Shown: piece by piece, positions 1 through 7,868 of the stretch
How the letters are laid out: each line of letters begins with the position of its first letter
How positions within the stretch are numbered: the stretch's first letter is position 1
The notes under the pieces: model-generated
The model's database searches: none
What the model was told of the DNA's origin: nothing
The model's input: the letters and a program-made list of their open reading frames with translations, nothing else
Source of the DNA: Oscillospiraceae bacterium
GTDB lineage: Bacteria; Bacillota; Clostridia; Oscillospirales; Acutalibacteraceae
Assembly (NCBI GenBank): GCA_015065865.1
Contig: SVPM01000007.1
Span: 1 to 51,083, forward strand
Reading direction: 5' to 3'
Length of the DNA: 51,083 bases
Program-made: the position numbers and the translations under genes

Positions 1-1724
1 AAAGCGGTGAAATTTTCTCCTCTGTAACCGTTAAGGACGATAAATACACCCCTGTTTATGCAGAGGGCGGTCTTGACGGAACAGAGTTTGATGTTATCGC
101 TGATGAAGATATTATCACACCTGACGGTACGCTCCGTTACAGTAAAGACGAGGTTGTAGATCATATCATCACATCCGGCGGTAATGCCACAAGCAAAGCC
201 TTGTATCTGGGCAAGTATCGTATTGTAGAAACCAAAGCAAGTTACGGTATGGTTTTGAACAAGGATATTCTTTATGCGGAACTGACCTATGCTGGACAGG
301 AAATCGAACTGACTTCTACTTCCGTTGCTATGTATAACGAAAGACAGAAAGCAAGTATCACATTAAGCAAGATTATGGAGCAGAATGATATTTTTGGTAT
401 CGGCAACAATGGTGAGATTAAAAAGGTGTCTTTCGGTTTGTATGCTGCCGAGAAGCTAACGGCGGCTGACGGCACGTTTATTCCTGTTGACGGCTTGCTT
501 GAAGTGGTTTACTGTGACGAAAACGGAAAAATCACCTTTAACAGCGATATTCCCGTAGGTGCAAAGCTGTATGTTCAGGAATTGACAACGGACGAGCATT
601 ATATCGTATCTTCCGATAAACACCTGATTCAGTTTGATTATGCAGAGCAGACAGTAACGCTGGTGGATATTAAAGTAAACAAAGATACCGCCATTGATAA
701 CAAACTGATTTACGGCAGCGTACAGGGATTAAAACTTGACGAGGACGGCAAGCCTATTGTCGGCGCCGTGTTTGGTTTGTTTGCGAAAGACGAAACCGAG
801 TTTACGGAAGAAAATGCACTTATGACGGCTGTAAGCGGTGAGGACGGAGTGTTTATCTTTGAAAAAATCGCTTTTGGCTCTTGGGTTATCCGTGAAATTA
901 AAACTGCATCCGAGGAATATGTGCTGAATGATACCGTGTACTTGGTTGATATTACCGAGGACGGTGTAGTTATTGAGTACGAACTTGAAAACCGCTTTGT
1001 TAGAGGTAGTGTTCAGGTAACAAAGATAGATGCCGATTATCCTGATACAAAACTGACAGGAGCAGTATTTGAAATCTATCTTGATGTTGACGGAAACAAG
1101 GAATACAATGCCGACATTGATACGCTCGTAGGAGAAATGAGCGAAACCGAGCTTGGTGTTTACCGTATGGACGAACTGAAATATGGCGGTTATTTCCTCT
1201 ATGAAAAAATTAGCCCGGATAACTTCGTTAAGGTTGATGAATATTTCTATTTTGAAATCAAAGTTGACGGCGAAGTGGTAAAGGTTGAAAATCTGGAGGG
1301 TGTTGGCTTTGCGAATAAGCCTGTGGTTGGAAGTTTGAAGATTGTCAAGACTTCTTCTGACGGAAAAATCGAGGGTTTTTCGTTCCGAGTTACAGGAGAG
1401 AACGGTTACGATCAGATTTTCAAGACCAATGCTAACGGCGAAATCATTATTGAGGGATTGCGACTTGGCAAATACACCGTAAGCGAAGTTTCGGACGATA
1501 TTTCCGCAGGGTATATTTTGGCAGAGGATGTTACGGTTACTGTTGAAGCTGATAAAGAAGTAATTGCAGAAATGCACAACGAGAAAAAGCCTGTACCAGA
1601 ACATCCTGATTCTCCGCAGACAGGAGATAACTCTAACATCGGCCTTTGGATTTTCCTTATGCTTGCATCGGCAACTGCACTTGTTGTACTGTTGTTTGTA
1701 AGTAAGAGGAAAGAAGTTCAGTAA
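1..1724 (+). CDS. Sortase-anchored surface protein with SpaA/Cna-B repeats (5' end missing)
   Basis: The frame is open from the first complete codon at base 3, so the start lies left of the window and no start inside it should be trusted. About five consecutive beta-sandwich modules of the SpaA/Cna-B kind are visible. The last three begin alike (GSVQGLKLDEDGK, GSVQVTKIDAD, GSLKIVKTSSDG) and each ends in a Y/W-x-x-x-E strand (WVIREIKTA, YFLYEKIS, YTVSEVSDD). Such Lys/Glu pairs typically form intramolecular isopeptide bonds. The C terminus is a sorting signal: SPQTGD, a hydrophobic helix, then SKRKEVQ. (S/P)PxTG is the type of motif cut by class B-like clostridial sortases, so the product should be covalently wall-anchored. 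No sortase gene is in view. Base use is AT-richer than the core genes further right. Large proteins of this kind are common cargo of conjugative elements in gut Firmicutes, which is inference here. Confidence 0.85.
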   Translation, partial: SGEIFSSVTVKDDKYTPVYAEGGLDGTEFDVIADEDIITPDGTLRYSKDEVVDHIITSGGNATSKALYLGKYRIVETKASYGMVLNKDILYAELTYAGQEIELTSTSVAMYNERQKASITLSKIMEQNDIFGIGNNGEIKKVSFGLYAAEKLTAADGTFIPVDGLLEVVYCDENGKITFNSDIPVGAKLYVQELTTDEHYIVSSDKHLIQFDYAEQTVTLVDIKVNKDTAIDNKLIYGSVQGLKLDEDGKPIVGAVFGLFAKDETEFTEENALMTAVSGEDGVFIFEKIAFGSWVIREIKTASEEYVLNDTVYLVDITEDGVVIEYELENRFVRGSVQVTKIDADYPDTKLTGAVFEIYLDVDGNKEYNADIDTLVGEMSETELGVYRMDELKYGGYFLYEKISPDNFVKVDEYFYFEIKVDGEVVKVENLEGVGFANKPVVGSLKIVKTSSDGKIEGFSFRVTGENGYDQIFKTNANGEIIIEGLRLGKYTVSEVSDDISAGYILAEDVTVTVEADKEVIAEMHNEKKPVPEHPDSPQTGDNSNIGLWIFLMLASATALVVLLFVSKRKEVQ

Positions 1725-1808
1725 ACGGTAGATTTTTTCACAAATTTATGTTATACTGCTGATAGTTAGGTTTGTTATATGCCTTGTATAACAAGTGAGT
1801 AATTCGAC

Positions 1809-1852
1809 AGTTTGTTAGAAAAGGCGGCTAAAAACCGCCTTTTCTGCAAACT
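1809..1852 (+). terminator. Rho-independent terminator after the surface protein
   Basis: A perfect 11-bp stem (1817-1827 pairing with 1835-1845, GC-rich top, AAAA/TTTT base) is extended by a second pairing of 1809-1814 with 1847-1852. It is flanked by T-rich sequence (CTTTTTCAAAAATTTTTG). It sits 85 bases after the stop codon and before the next promoter, so it separates the two genes. Confidence 0.8.
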
Positions 1853-1865
1853 TTTTCAAAAATTT

Positions 1866-1895
1866 TTGTTTTACCACTTGACACAACCATATAAT
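1866..1895 (+). promoter_or_regulatory. Probable sigma-A promoter of the alpha/beta hydrolase
   Basis: A perfect -10 hexamer TATAAT (1890-1895) is preceded at 18 bases by TTGTTT (1866-1871). A closer TTGACA at 1878-1883 is only 6 bases from the -10 and cannot act as its -35. Confidence 0.5.
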
Positions 1896-1915
1896 GCACC
1901 CAAGGCGGTGATGAT

Positions 1916-2659
1916 ATGAAACATAAGGAATATGTAAGAATCAATGATGACGCAGATACCGCTATTTTATTTATTCACGGAATTGTCGGCACACCAAATC
2001 ATTTTAATGAATTTGTTTCCTTAGTTCCGGAGTCAATTTCGGTTTATAATTTGCTTTTAGACGGTCACGGAAAAGAAGTTAAGGATTTTTCAAAAACTTC
2101 AATGAAAAAGTGGGAGGCACAGGTTGCTTCCGTCCTCAAAGAATTATCTTTAACGCATGAAAAAATATATATTGTCGCTCATTCTTTAGGCACACTTTTG
2201 GCAATAGAGCAAACCATTACAAACCAGAAAGTTTATAAATTGTTTTTGCTTGCAGTTCCTTTAAGTTTATCGATAAAGCCTAAAATGCCTATTAATTCAC
2301 TAAAGGTTTATTTTGATAGAATTAGACCTGATGATTATGAAGCGTTAGCGGCAAAAAAATGTTATGGTATAGGAAAGGATAAAAACATTTTTAACTATAT
2401 TGGCTGGATACCAAGATTTTTTGAATTGTTTTTAAAAATTTGTCAAACTCGTAAAACCATAAAGATGCTCAACACATCTTGTTTCGTATATCATTCAAAT
2501 AAAGATGAGATGGTTTCAAAGAAAAGTAAAAAATATTTAGAGCAAAATCCGTGTATTCATATAAAGATACTCGAAAATTCAGGACATTACTGTTATGATA
2601 AATTGGATTGGGATTTTTTGATTTCCGAGTTTAATAATTTGCTAAATAGTATAAATTGA
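1916..2659 (+). CDS. Alpha/beta hydrolase (carboxylesterase / monoacylglycerol lipase-like)
   Basis: A 247-residue single-domain hydrolase without a signal peptide, so probably cytoplasmic. The oxyanion-hole motif LFIHGIVGT lies at about residue 18. The nucleophile elbow reads AHSLG with Ser90, Ala replacing the first Gly of GxSxG. The probable acid is Asp197 (HSNKDE) and the His is about 224 (SGHYCYD). This is the layout of small carboxylesterases and monoglyceride lipases, with a short cap between residues 115 and 180. The substrate cannot be read from sequence. The start at 1916 is preceded by AAGGCGGTG. The gene is strongly AT-rich, with many AAA, TTT and ATA codons, unlike genes from 2963 onward, so it was probably acquired together with the surface-protein region. 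Confidence 0.8.
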   Translation: MKHKEYVRINDDADTAILFIHGIVGTPNHFNEFVSLVPESISVYNLLLDGHGKEVKDFSKTSMKKWEAQVASVLKELSLTHEKIYIVAHSLGTLLAIEQTITNQKVYKLFLLAVPLSLSIKPKMPINSLKVYFDRIRPDDYEALAAKKCYGIGKDKNIFNYIGWIPRFFELFLKICQTRKTIKMLNTSCFVYHSNKDEMVSKKSKKYLEQNPCIHIKILENSGHYCYDKLDWDFLISEFNNLLNSIN

Positions 2660-2704
2660 GGGAAATTCCTCGGTTTTCACCCAGTTCTTTTTCGGACACG
2701 AGAG

Positions 2705-2745
2705 ACAAAAAGAAACACTTCCTATGGGGAAGTATTTCTTTTTGT
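2705..2745. terminator. Bidirectional terminator closing the AT-rich segment
   Basis: An inverted repeat of 18 bases (2705-2722 with 2728-2745, one mismatch, 5-base loop) with an A-run on the left arm and a T-run on the right arm works in both directions. It lies 45 bases after the hydrolase stop. Base composition shifts at about this point, so it is also a reasonable marker for the edge of the accessory segment. Confidence 0.8.
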
Positions 2746-2857
2746 GCTTGTGTCTGCAGGACAATATCACCGCTCACGCAAAGAGCGGCCTTCTGTTTCA
2801 CTAAATACGCTTTCCGTTTTCACAAGGTTTTACCGTTACTTCGTTAAAACATAAATG

Positions 2858-2886
2858 TTGCGTTTCCCATAGGGGTATGGTACAAT
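2858..2886 (+). promoter_or_regulatory. Sigma-A promoter of the dockerin-hydrolase gene
   Basis: TTGCGT (2858-2863), 17-base spacer, TACAAT (2881-2886). The 303-base gap 2660-2962 otherwise holds only the terminator hairpin at 2705-2745. A 63-codon open frame across the gap has no ribosome binding site and runs through the hairpin, so it is not called. Confidence 0.65.
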
Positions 2887-2962
2887 ATTATATAGTCAAG
2901 ATAATAGGTGAGGACATCATTAGACTGCAAAAAGAAGCGTAACAGAACAGAGAGGTATGTGT

Positions 2963-4978
2963 GTGAGAAAGTGTTTTATGAAATGGATGGCTTTGTGTTT
3001 GGCGATCTTGGTGTTTTCCGGAACGGTTTCCCATATGGCAAAGCCGATGGTAAATGCCGACACGCCGAGTGAATGGGTGATATACCAAAAAGGCTATGAA
3101 AGCAAATTTTTCGGTACGGGTACCGCTTTGACCGCCACGGATGACGGTATGTGTGCTACCGTATCGGCCGGTGGATATATGCAGTTTTTCACCTCAAACT
3201 TGAATATCCACTTGCCGCTGGGAATGGCGAAAGAGAGTTTTAAATTTTGCGCGCAGGTGTATATTCCCGACGAGGCGGCTATGACGTTTTTCACCGAAGG
3301 CGGTGGGCAATTTGAGGTGTTTAACACGCAGTATGACACGGATGAGATTTCGTGGAACACCGGAACTATAGCGCGAACACACACCTTGGTCGTTGGCTGG
3401 AACACGATAGAGCTCCTGTTTTCCGAGCCCAATGACGATACGTTGAACGTGGCACGCACCATAAATGGGTTTCGCTTTTATGCCGGAGTGGGCGCGACCA
3501 AAGCGCAGGCGCGCAGCTTAACCTTTGGTGAAATAAAAATTGTGAAACGCATCGAAGCGTCGTCCTGCCTGCATCAAACGGTTGCACAAGGCGCTGTGTT
3601 GTCCTCTTCCAGTTGCACGGAACACGGCGCGGTGCAAACGGTTTGCACAATGTGTGGCACCGTTACCGGTACAAAACCGTTGCCTTTGGCGGAGTGTCGC
3701 TGGGATCACGGCGTGGTGACCGTTCGCCCGACGATGGATGAAAAAGGAATCCGTGTGTTCACTTGTCTTGCGTGCGACAAGGTTAAGGCGGAAGATATTG
3801 ATGCTTTGACAGGGTTGGGCGATGTGAACGGTGACCGCATGATCAACTCCACCGATGCACGTTTGGTGCTGCAATACGCGGTAAAAAAGATCGAAACGCT
3901 TGATCTGCCCAAGGCGGCCGATGTGAATAAAAGCGGTAAAATCGATAGCACCGATGCACGTTTGATTTTGCAATTTGCCTTGTGTGCCATTGACGAACTT
4001 CCGGCTGAACACATGTGGCAGAGTTCGCGTGTGCTGCGCGAAGATCTGTTGTGGGGTATCAACGGTCATCACAGCGGGTATGGTGCGTACAAAGCCGCCA
4101 ATACGGATGAGATCTTGCAGTTGGCGGCCGATTTGGGATGCAATATCTATCGGTTCAACTATAATCCGGTGGATATGAACGGCATCAATTACGTGCGAAG
4201 TATTGTAAATAAGTGCCACGCACTCGGTATGCAGTTTATGCTGGTCATGGATAATTACGGCGGCAGTACACAGGACATTGCCAATCGTATGGCGTTTACC
4301 GCACGCCACTTAGGCGATGAAATCGAATATTTCCAAATCTTTAATGAAACGGATATTTATTGTTCACAATCGGACAGCGGCGGACTCTATAACGTCGGAG
4401 CCGGATATACCGGCCTGTCTCGCGATTATTACAATCCTCGACGTGTGGCGGAAATGGTAGGGAAGATGAAGGCGGCTATGACGGCGTTTCAGGCCGAGAA
4501 CCCCACCGGTAAGGTGGTCGTCAACTTCAGCCGTACACATATCACTATGATGGATTTCTATATTGAAGCGGGTCTGAAGTGGGACGTTATGGCGATCGAC
4601 AACTACGAAGTGTGGAACGATAACGGTTGGGATTATTACGATTATTTCCGTGATTGGGAACGGCGCTACCCCGACTATAAGTTTATGATCGCCGAATGTA
4701 ACTATCCTTTCTTGAGCGGTATGGGTACCGAACAACAGCAACTGCAATGGTTCGATACGTTCTTGCGTAAAATGAACGATTATCAATCGGACAAATTCTT
4801 AGGTGTTATCATTTATGAATTGCTGGATCAACCGGATTATGAAAAACAATTGGGCCGCTATCACGGTGAGTCGCATTTCGGCTTGGTAAATACCGATGAA
4901 AACAACGATCCGGCAGAACCTAAGGCGGCGTATTACCACGTGCAAAAACTGTTGGGTGTGTATAAGGGAGAAGAATAG
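2963..4978 (+). CDS. Secreted dockerin protein with C-terminal clan-A-like glycoside hydrolase domain
   Basis: The start is taken as GTG 2963, because AGAGGT at 2951-2956 is 6 bases upstream of it but abuts the ATG at 2957. A signal peptide (basic RKCFMKW, hydrophobic ALCLAILVFSGTV) leads to a beta-rich, carbohydrate-binding-like region (about 35-195). Next comes a Cys/His-rich segment with CxxC (about 200-275). A type I dockerin follows at about 285-345, with two Ca-binding repeats, DVNGDRMINSTDAR and DVNKSGKIDSTDAR. The rest (350-671) looks like a TIM barrel: FNETD carries a likely acid/base Glu462 and IAECNYP a likely nucleophile Glu578, the spacing seen in clan GH-A. I cannot assign a GH family or substrate. 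Dockerins dock enzymes onto cohesin scaffoldins, and none is in the window. A dockerin placed centrally, before the catalytic domain, is less usual than a C-terminal one. Confidence 0.8.
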   Translation: MRKCFMKWMALCLAILVFSGTVSHMAKPMVNADTPSEWVIYQKGYESKFFGTGTALTATDDGMCATVSAGGYMQFFTSNLNIHLPLGMAKESFKFCAQVYIPDEAAMTFFTEGGGQFEVFNTQYDTDEISWNTGTIARTHTLVVGWNTIELLFSEPNDDTLNVARTINGFRFYAGVGATKAQARSLTFGEIKIVKRIEASSCLHQTVAQGAVLSSSSCTEHGAVQTVCTMCGTVTGTKPLPLAECRWDHGVVTVRPTMDEKGIRVFTCLACDKVKAEDIDALTGLGDVNGDRMINSTDARLVLQYAVKKIETLDLPKAADVNKSGKIDSTDARLILQFALCAIDELPAEHMWQSSRVLREDLLWGINGHHSGYGAYKAANTDEILQLAADLGCNIYRFNYNPVDMNGINYVRSIVNKCHALGMQFMLVMDNYGGSTQDIANRMAFTARHLGDEIEYFQIFNETDIYCSQSDSGGLYNVGAGYTGLSRDYYNPRRVAEMVGKMKAAMTAFQAENPTGKVVVNFSRTHITMMDFYIEAGLKWDVMAIDNYEVWNDNGWDYYDYFRDWERRYPDYKFMIAECNYPFLSGMGTEQQQLQWFDTFLRKMNDYQSDKFLGVIIYELLDQPDYEKQLGRYHGESHFGLVNTDENNDPAEPKAAYYHVQKLLGVYKGEE

Positions 4979-5008
4979 GCCGGCGAAACTGAGAGGGAGG
5001 TTTCAAAC

Positions 5009-5395
5009 ATGTTACTATACCGTCATTTCAGATCCGAAAAAAGACGAGTGGAACAAACGAAATTCGTGAATGTATATACCTGCCGTTTTCGTGATAAAAC
5101 GTACAATGTCGTGATAACCAAACGTTTCGCAAACAAACATACCGTTTTAAAGTGTGATGGTAATCGCATCGTATGGGAACAGATTCCCGCACTGTTCAAC
5201 TGGGGTGGGAGTATGCACGGTGAAGATATACCGATCTATCAGTATAACCAAGAGAGAGAGCGGTGCGTGATATTTGTCGTTCGCGGTAAGCCGAACGGTG
5301 TTATTGGTTTAGATGACGGAATCTTTCGTTCGGCAGATAAGTTCGATGAGAATTGTGTGAACGTTATGACGTATAAACGGTTTAAGAAATTGTAA
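5009..5395 (+). CDS. Orphan 128-residue protein of unknown function
   Basis: I do not recognise this family. The start has a good ribosome binding site (GGGAGG at about 4994) and lies 30 bases after the dockerin gene, so it may share its transcript. The protein is basic, has no signal peptide or membrane helix, and looks like a small mixed alpha/beta domain. Alternating hydrophobic strands include NVYTCRFRDKTYNVVITKRF and RCVIFVVRGKPNGVIGLDDG. Trp residues (VWEQIPALFNWGG) sit in the middle. Codon use matches the neighbouring core genes, and a promoter for the next gene follows its stop, so it is probably genuine. Confidence 0.6.
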   Translation: MLLYRHFRSEKRRVEQTKFVNVYTCRFRDKTYNVVITKRFANKHTVLKCDGNRIVWEQIPALFNWGGSMHGEDIPIYQYNQERERCVIFVVRGKPNGVIGLDDGIFRSADKFDENCVNVMTYKRFKKL

Positions 5396-5424
5396 GAAAA
5401 TACGTCCGCACGGATCGCAGTTGC

Positions 5425-5453
5425 TTGACAACCGATGGGGAGTATGTTTTAAT
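5425..5453 (+). promoter_or_regulatory. Sigma-A promoter of the SPFH gene
   Basis: A consensus -35 TTGACA (5425-5430), 17-base spacer and TTTAAT (5448-5453) lie 31 bases before the SPFH start codon, just after the orphan gene. It would drive the SPFH and isomerase genes together. Confidence 0.65.
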
Positions 5454-5483
5454 TGTATTAGAACAAATAGGGAGGTCTGTATT

Positions 5484-6449
5484 ATGGGAATTGTTGGGAT
5501 CGTGTTGGTTGTTTTGGCGATCATCGTTTTGGTGCCGTGTGTTCGCATTGTGCCGCAGGCAACCGAATATGTGGTAGAATTTCTCGGGAAATATAAAGCC
5601 ACGTGGGAAGCCGGCATACATTTGAAGGTGCCGTTTCTGGAACGGGTTGCCAAACAGGTGACATTGAAAGAACAGGTCATCGATTCTCCTCCGCAACCCG
5701 TTATTACCAAAGATAACGTAACAATGCAGATCGATACGGTGGTATATTTTCGTATTTTTGATGCGAAACTGTATGCTTACGGTGCGGTGAATCCTATCAG
5801 TGCACTGGAAAACTTGACGGCAACCACACTGCGTAATATCGTTGGTGAATTGGAACTGGATAACACGCTTACCTCGCGTGATACCATTAATGAAAAGATG
5901 ACGGCGATTTTGGACGAGGCGACCGACCAGTGGGGTATCAAGGTCAACCGTGTGGAATTGAAGAATATTATTCCGCCCACCGAGATTCAAAACGCGATGG
6001 AAAAACAGATGAAAGCGGAACGCGATCGGCGCGAAACGCTGCTGCAGGCAGAAGGCCACAAAGCGGCGGCTATCACCCGTGCGGAGGGTGACAAACAAGC
6101 GATGATCTTAGCTGCGGAAGGTGAGCGCGATGCGCGCATTGCCCGTGCGGAAGGTGAAGCGAAGGCGATTCTGCTTTCCAAACAGGCGGAAGCCGACGGT
6201 CTGCGTGCCATTAAAGAGGTGGGCGTGGACGGCGCTGTGTTGGAACTGAAGAAGTATGAAGCGCTGGTGCTGATGTCCAACGGTCGCGCCGCAAAGATCA
6301 TCGTCCCCACCGATGCCGTGGAGGCGGTGAAAAGCAGCGTGCTGTTTTCGGAGTCGGCCGGTGTGGGTGACGTGACAAAAGAAGCGGAAGATGCCGTTTT
6401 GCCGCCCGAAGCCGATCCTTGCTGTGATCGCTTTGATAAAAAGGAGTAA
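5484..6449 (+). CDS. SPFH/band-7 membrane protein (stomatin/paraslipin-like)
   Basis: 321 residues. The start at 5484 is fixed by AGGGAGGT 8 bases upstream; an in-frame TTG at 5421 has no such site. One N-terminal membrane helix (GIVGIVLVVLAIIVLVPC) is followed by the SPFH core (about 20-190), with the family-typical stretches EYVVEFLGKY, VPFLERV and ITKDNVTMQIDTVVYFRI. A long charged coiled coil rich in Ala and Glu runs from about 175 to 265, with repeated AEG units such as AEGHKAAAITRAEGDKQAM. Proteins of this group assemble into rings or scaffolds in ordered membrane patches. The short C-terminal tail contains a CC pair. Many bacterial paraslipins sit beside an NfeD partner; none is adjacent here. 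The isomerase-like gene starts 3 bases after the stop, so the two are co-transcribed. Confidence 0.88.
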   Translation: MGIVGIVLVVLAIIVLVPCVRIVPQATEYVVEFLGKYKATWEAGIHLKVPFLERVAKQVTLKEQVIDSPPQPVITKDNVTMQIDTVVYFRIFDAKLYAYGAVNPISALENLTATTLRNIVGELELDNTLTSRDTINEKMTAILDEATDQWGIKVNRVELKNIIPPTEIQNAMEKQMKAERDRRETLLQAEGHKAAAITRAEGDKQAMILAAEGERDARIARAEGEAKAILLSKQAEADGLRAIKEVGVDGAVLELKKYEALVLMSNGRAAKIIVPTDAVEAVKSSVLFSESAGVGDVTKEAEDAVLPPEADPCCDRFDKKE

Positions 6450-6452
6450 ATT

Positions 6453-7304
6453 ATGAGATACGGAACAGGCGCGTGGATGTTCGGACGCTTCGGCGAGGAC
6501 CGTTACAAGAAACTGAAAGAGAGCGGCTTTGACTGTGTCGATTATCCTTTGGCGGATACCGATGGTGAATTTTATACCGCTACCGATGAACGGCGGCATG
6601 CAATGATCGCACACGAAAAGGCGTTGGCGGCCGAATCCGGTGTCAGTTTTCATCAAGTGCACGGGCCGTGGCGCTGGCCTGCACAAGACGGTACCGAGGA
6701 AGAACGTGCCGAACGTATGGAGAAAATGAAACGCTCGCTTCAGTTTACCGCGGAACTCGGTTGTAAAAACTGGGTGATCCATCCGATAATGCCGTTTGGC
6801 GTTAACGAAAAGGATGATCCCGAGCTTGCCGCTAAAACGTGGGATATCAATCGTGTGTTTATGAGTGAGTTGTTGGCGTTGGCCAAAAGTTACGATATCA
6901 CCATTTGTTTTGAAAATATGCCGATGCCTGCGTTTTCGCTGGGGGATCCTGCGGCGATCTTGAAATTTGTTCAAGAAATGAATGATGATCATTTTATGAT
7001 CTGTTTAGACACGGGGCACGCCGAGGTCTGTCCCGACTTCACAGCCGGTAGTGCCGCACGGTTAATGGGAAAATACGTGCGGGTGTTACACGTGCATGAT
7101 AACGACGGACAGCACGATTGGCATCAGTTGCCGTTTTTCGGTGTAACCGATTGGCAGGATTTTGGTGTTGCACTGAAAGAGATCGGTTATGACGGCGTGT
7201 TTAATTTCGAGACCAACCCGCCGTGGAAAATGCCTACGCCGCTGTTTGTTGAAACGGCTCAAACAATGGCCAAAATGGGCCGCACAATTATGGGCGAAGT
7301 GTAA
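6453..7304 (+). CDS. Sugar phosphate isomerase/epimerase-like TIM-barrel protein
   Basis: 283 residues of the xylose-isomerase-like/AP-endonuclease-2 TIM-barrel superfamily. Probable metal-binding and active-site residues lie at strand ends: FHQVHGPW, CFENMPMP, CLDTGHAEVC, LHVHDNDGQHDWHQLPFFG and FNFETNPPW. That is the Glu-Asp-His-Glu set used by metal-dependent sugar epimerases and inosose dehydratase relatives. The substrate cannot be named. It is cytoplasmic and follows the SPFH gene by 3 bases, with AAGGAG overlapping the end of that gene, so it is translated in tandem. It ends directly in a perfect terminator shared with tspO from the other strand. Confidence 0.85.
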   Translation: MRYGTGAWMFGRFGEDRYKKLKESGFDCVDYPLADTDGEFYTATDERRHAMIAHEKALAAESGVSFHQVHGPWRWPAQDGTEEERAERMEKMKRSLQFTAELGCKNWVIHPIMPFGVNEKDDPELAAKTWDINRVFMSELLALAKSYDITICFENMPMPAFSLGDPAAILKFVQEMNDDHFMICLDTGHAEVCPDFTAGSAARLMGKYVRVLHVHDNDGQHDWHQLPFFGVTDWQDFGVALKEIGYDGVFNFETNPPWKMPTPLFVETAQTMAKMGRTIMGEV

Positions 7305-7342
7305 AAAGAGGATGCAATCCGTGTGGATTGCATCCTCTTTTT
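7303..7342. terminator. Bidirectional terminator between the isomerase and tspO
   Basis: A perfect 18-bp inverted repeat (7303-7320 with 7325-7342, 4-base loop GTGT), with AAAAA on one side and TTTTT on the other. It overlaps the stop codons of both convergent genes. Confidence 0.92.
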
Positions 7343-7820
7343 ATCGGTTTAGTACGTAATATCCTAAGTTTAAGTAGGCGGCAAATAACAGCCACGCAAA
7401 ATAAGGGATAAGCAGCCAAGCGGCGGCTGTGCTGTGCGCGGAAAATCGTCGGATCGTATATGCAACCGCGCCGATCAGCAGAAGTATCCACAGGAAGGCG
7501 AATAACCGCCATTGCAGGCGGAAGAAAAAGAGCGGCCACAGCAGGTTGATCGCCAGTTGCAGAAAGTATACGCGCAAAGATGCGTTACGGTCGATATCGC
7601 CGGTCTTCCATATGAGATAAGCGGCGATCCCCATCGCGATATAGAGAACGGTCCACACGGGGAAAAACAGCCATGAAGGCGGTGCAAGCGGTGGCGGTTG
7701 CAGTGCCTGTATTACCGAAAAATCGCCGCCGAGCAGCGCGCCTATGCCACCTGCCAACAGGGTGATACCCACAAAAAACACAAACGCACCTACTGAAAAT
7801 TTTTTGGTACCGATCGTCAT
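7341..7820 (-). CDS. tspO: TspO/MBR family membrane protein
   Basis: 159 residues, five membrane helices, with all the family hallmarks: PPSWLFFPVWTVLY, AINLLWPLFF and PYFAWLLFAAYLN. TspO proteins bind porphyrins and other tetrapyrroles or lipids and act in stress responses; the exact role in gut Clostridia is unsettled. The start is ATG 7820, because GGGAGGGG lies 7 bases upstream. The 26 extra in-frame codons upstream cross the leader hairpin and have no site of their own. It lies 64 bases after the zinc-ribbon gene on the same strand and has no promoter of its own that I can see. Its ribosome binding site is inside the right arm of a terminator-like hairpin (see 7825-7868). Confidence 0.92.
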   Translation of the reverse strand: MTIGTKKFSVGAFVFFVGITLLAGGIGALLGGDFSVIQALQPPPLAPPSWLFFPVWTVLYIAMGIAAYLIWKTGDIDRNASLRVYFLQLAINLLWPLFFFRLQWRLFAFLWILLLIGAVAYTIRRFSAHSTAAAWLLIPYFAWLLFAAYLNLGYYVLNR

Positions 7821-7824
7821 ATAA

Positions 7825-7868
7825 AAACCCCTCCCACAGCAATCCATATGCCGAGATGGGAGGGGTTT
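7825..7868 (-). promoter_or_regulatory. Terminator-like hairpin that buries the tspO ribosome binding site
   Basis: A perfect 12-bp inverted repeat: 7825-7836 pairs with 7857-7868, with a 20-base loop. Read on the minus strand, the second arm contains GGGAGGGG, the tspO ribosome binding site, and is followed at once by TTTTTAT and then ATG. One structure could therefore both end transcription from the upstream gene and hide the tspO site. It may simply be a terminator that overlaps a start region. Confidence 0.65.

Noticed and set aside
201-203. TTG at 201 as the start of the surface protein
   Set aside because: The frame is open to the window edge and encodes an earlier SpaA-like module; there is no ribosome binding site at 201.
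729-1604. Minus-strand open frame of 291 codons in the surface-protein gene
   Set aside because: It is the complement of a clear domain-rich gene, has no family pattern and no ribosome binding site.
1878-1895. TTGACA at 1878 as -35 for TATAAT at 1890
   Set aside because: The spacer is only 6 bases; TTGTTT at 1866 has the right distance.
2656-2847. 63-codon frame after the hydrolase
   Set aside because: It runs across the terminator hairpin, has no ribosome binding site and no recognisable protein features.
3518-4309. Minus-strand 263-codon frame in the dockerin gene
   Set aside because: It is a shadow of the dockerin and hydrolase frames; Cys/His-rich composition comes from complementing the real codons.
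6108-6992. Minus-strand frame spanning the SPFH and isomerase genes
   Set aside because: It crosses two well-supported genes on the other strand and has no signal for translation.
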